64,000 nt of DNA from Trichobilharzia szidati (lineage: Eukaryota; Platyhelminthes; Trematoda; Strigeidida; Schistosomatidae). The notes below the pieces were generated by a model. It had not been told where the DNA came from. It was given only the letters and a program-made list of their open reading frames with translations, and did no database searches. The number at the start of each line of letters is the position of its first letter. Positions within the stretch are counted from its first letter, which is position 1. Below are positions 63,911 through 64,000 of the stretch, piece after piece. The stretch is from NCBI GenBank assembly GCA_944472155.2, contig OX235273.1, forward strand, positions 106,724,582 to 106,788,581, read 5' to 3'. The position numbers and the translations under genes were made by a program.

Positions 63911-64000
63911 CAGCATTTCTTGTGTCTACAGTGAATTGACAATTTTGATTCGCCATACCTTCACGTAGACCAGTACCATAGATTCGAACTTTTGATGCAT
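63911..64000 (-). CDS. FLN: Filamin exon (start of repeat 19), partial
   Basis: Donor GTAAGT at 63905-63910. Reads ASKVRIYGTGLREGMANQNC, 'QFTVDTRNA' and one base of the next codon, continuing beyond the window. VR.YG.GL.EG and F.VDTR.AG are the first strands of a filamin Ig repeat, equal to the vertebrate repeat 19 start. It joins the exon at 58811 as NAG-YGGLNL. It is the most upstream filamin exon here; the actin-binding domain and earlier repeats lie outside. Confidence 0.93.

Noticed and set aside
1..64000. CRISPR array or phage/bacterial defence system
   Set aside because: The sequence is animal: spliced exons, LINEs, PLEs and SINEs. Regular short repeats are microsatellites only.

Overview
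This window looks like chromosome sequence from a parasitic flatworm, most likely a schistosome. The evidence is two fragmented, intron-rich animal genes in a dense background of repeats typical of that genus: Penelope-like elements (PLEs) with GIY-YIG endonucleases, RTE-like and CR1-like LINEs, a Merlin DNA transposon, a Ty3/gypsy remnant, tRNA-derived short elements carrying hammerhead-ribozyme motifs (Smα type), and degenerate CCCTAA telomere-like repeats. I cannot fix the species.

Host genes. Both lie on the minus strand. (1) Filamin: six exons at 63911-64000 (cut by the window edge), 58530-58811, 51054-51218, 50756-50946, 48122-48319 and 45070-45352. They have consistent splice sites and reading phases and match vertebrate filamin repeats 19 to the start of 23. 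The rest of repeat 23 and the dimerisation repeat 24 are not visible. (2) Hormone-sensitive lipase (LIPE-like): the last three coding exons at 37559-37957, 31593-31852 and 27984-28310. They carry the low-complexity regulatory module, the catalytic Asp and His, and the stop codon. The HGGG and GDSAG exons that must lie upstream are not visible. The missing ends of both genes should fall between 37957 and 45070, where there is a 497-base N run and almost everything else is transposon.

Repeat layout. 0-8 kb: LINE ends, a small palindrome, a PLE RT/endonuclease copy, antisense PLE pieces, a LINE reverse transcriptase. 8-20 kb: hammerhead elements, PLE and LINE fragments, a CR1-like 3' half, a gypsy integrase. 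20-27 kb: nested fold-back PLEs, hammerhead elements, an RTE-like LINE. 28-38 kb: lipase exons with PLE fold-back elements in the introns. 38-42 kb: a Merlin transposase interrupted by a long, little-decayed RTE-like LINE, then the gap. 43-64 kb: filamin introns full of LINEs, hammerhead elements and fold-back PLEs, ending in a Merlin copy that contains telomere-like repeats.

Main observations. (a) Many PLE copies are fold-back: an antisense copy of their own 3' end precedes the sense endonuclease. (b) Their 3' regions share a hammerhead-like core whose stem II changes by compensating pairs between copies. (c) A separate element family combines a tRNA-like module, a hammerhead motif and inverted arms. 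(d) One Smα-like palindromic unit of 495 bp has a clean 12-bp target duplication inside another SINE. No rRNA gene, functional tRNA gene, CRISPR array or bacterial operon was seen.
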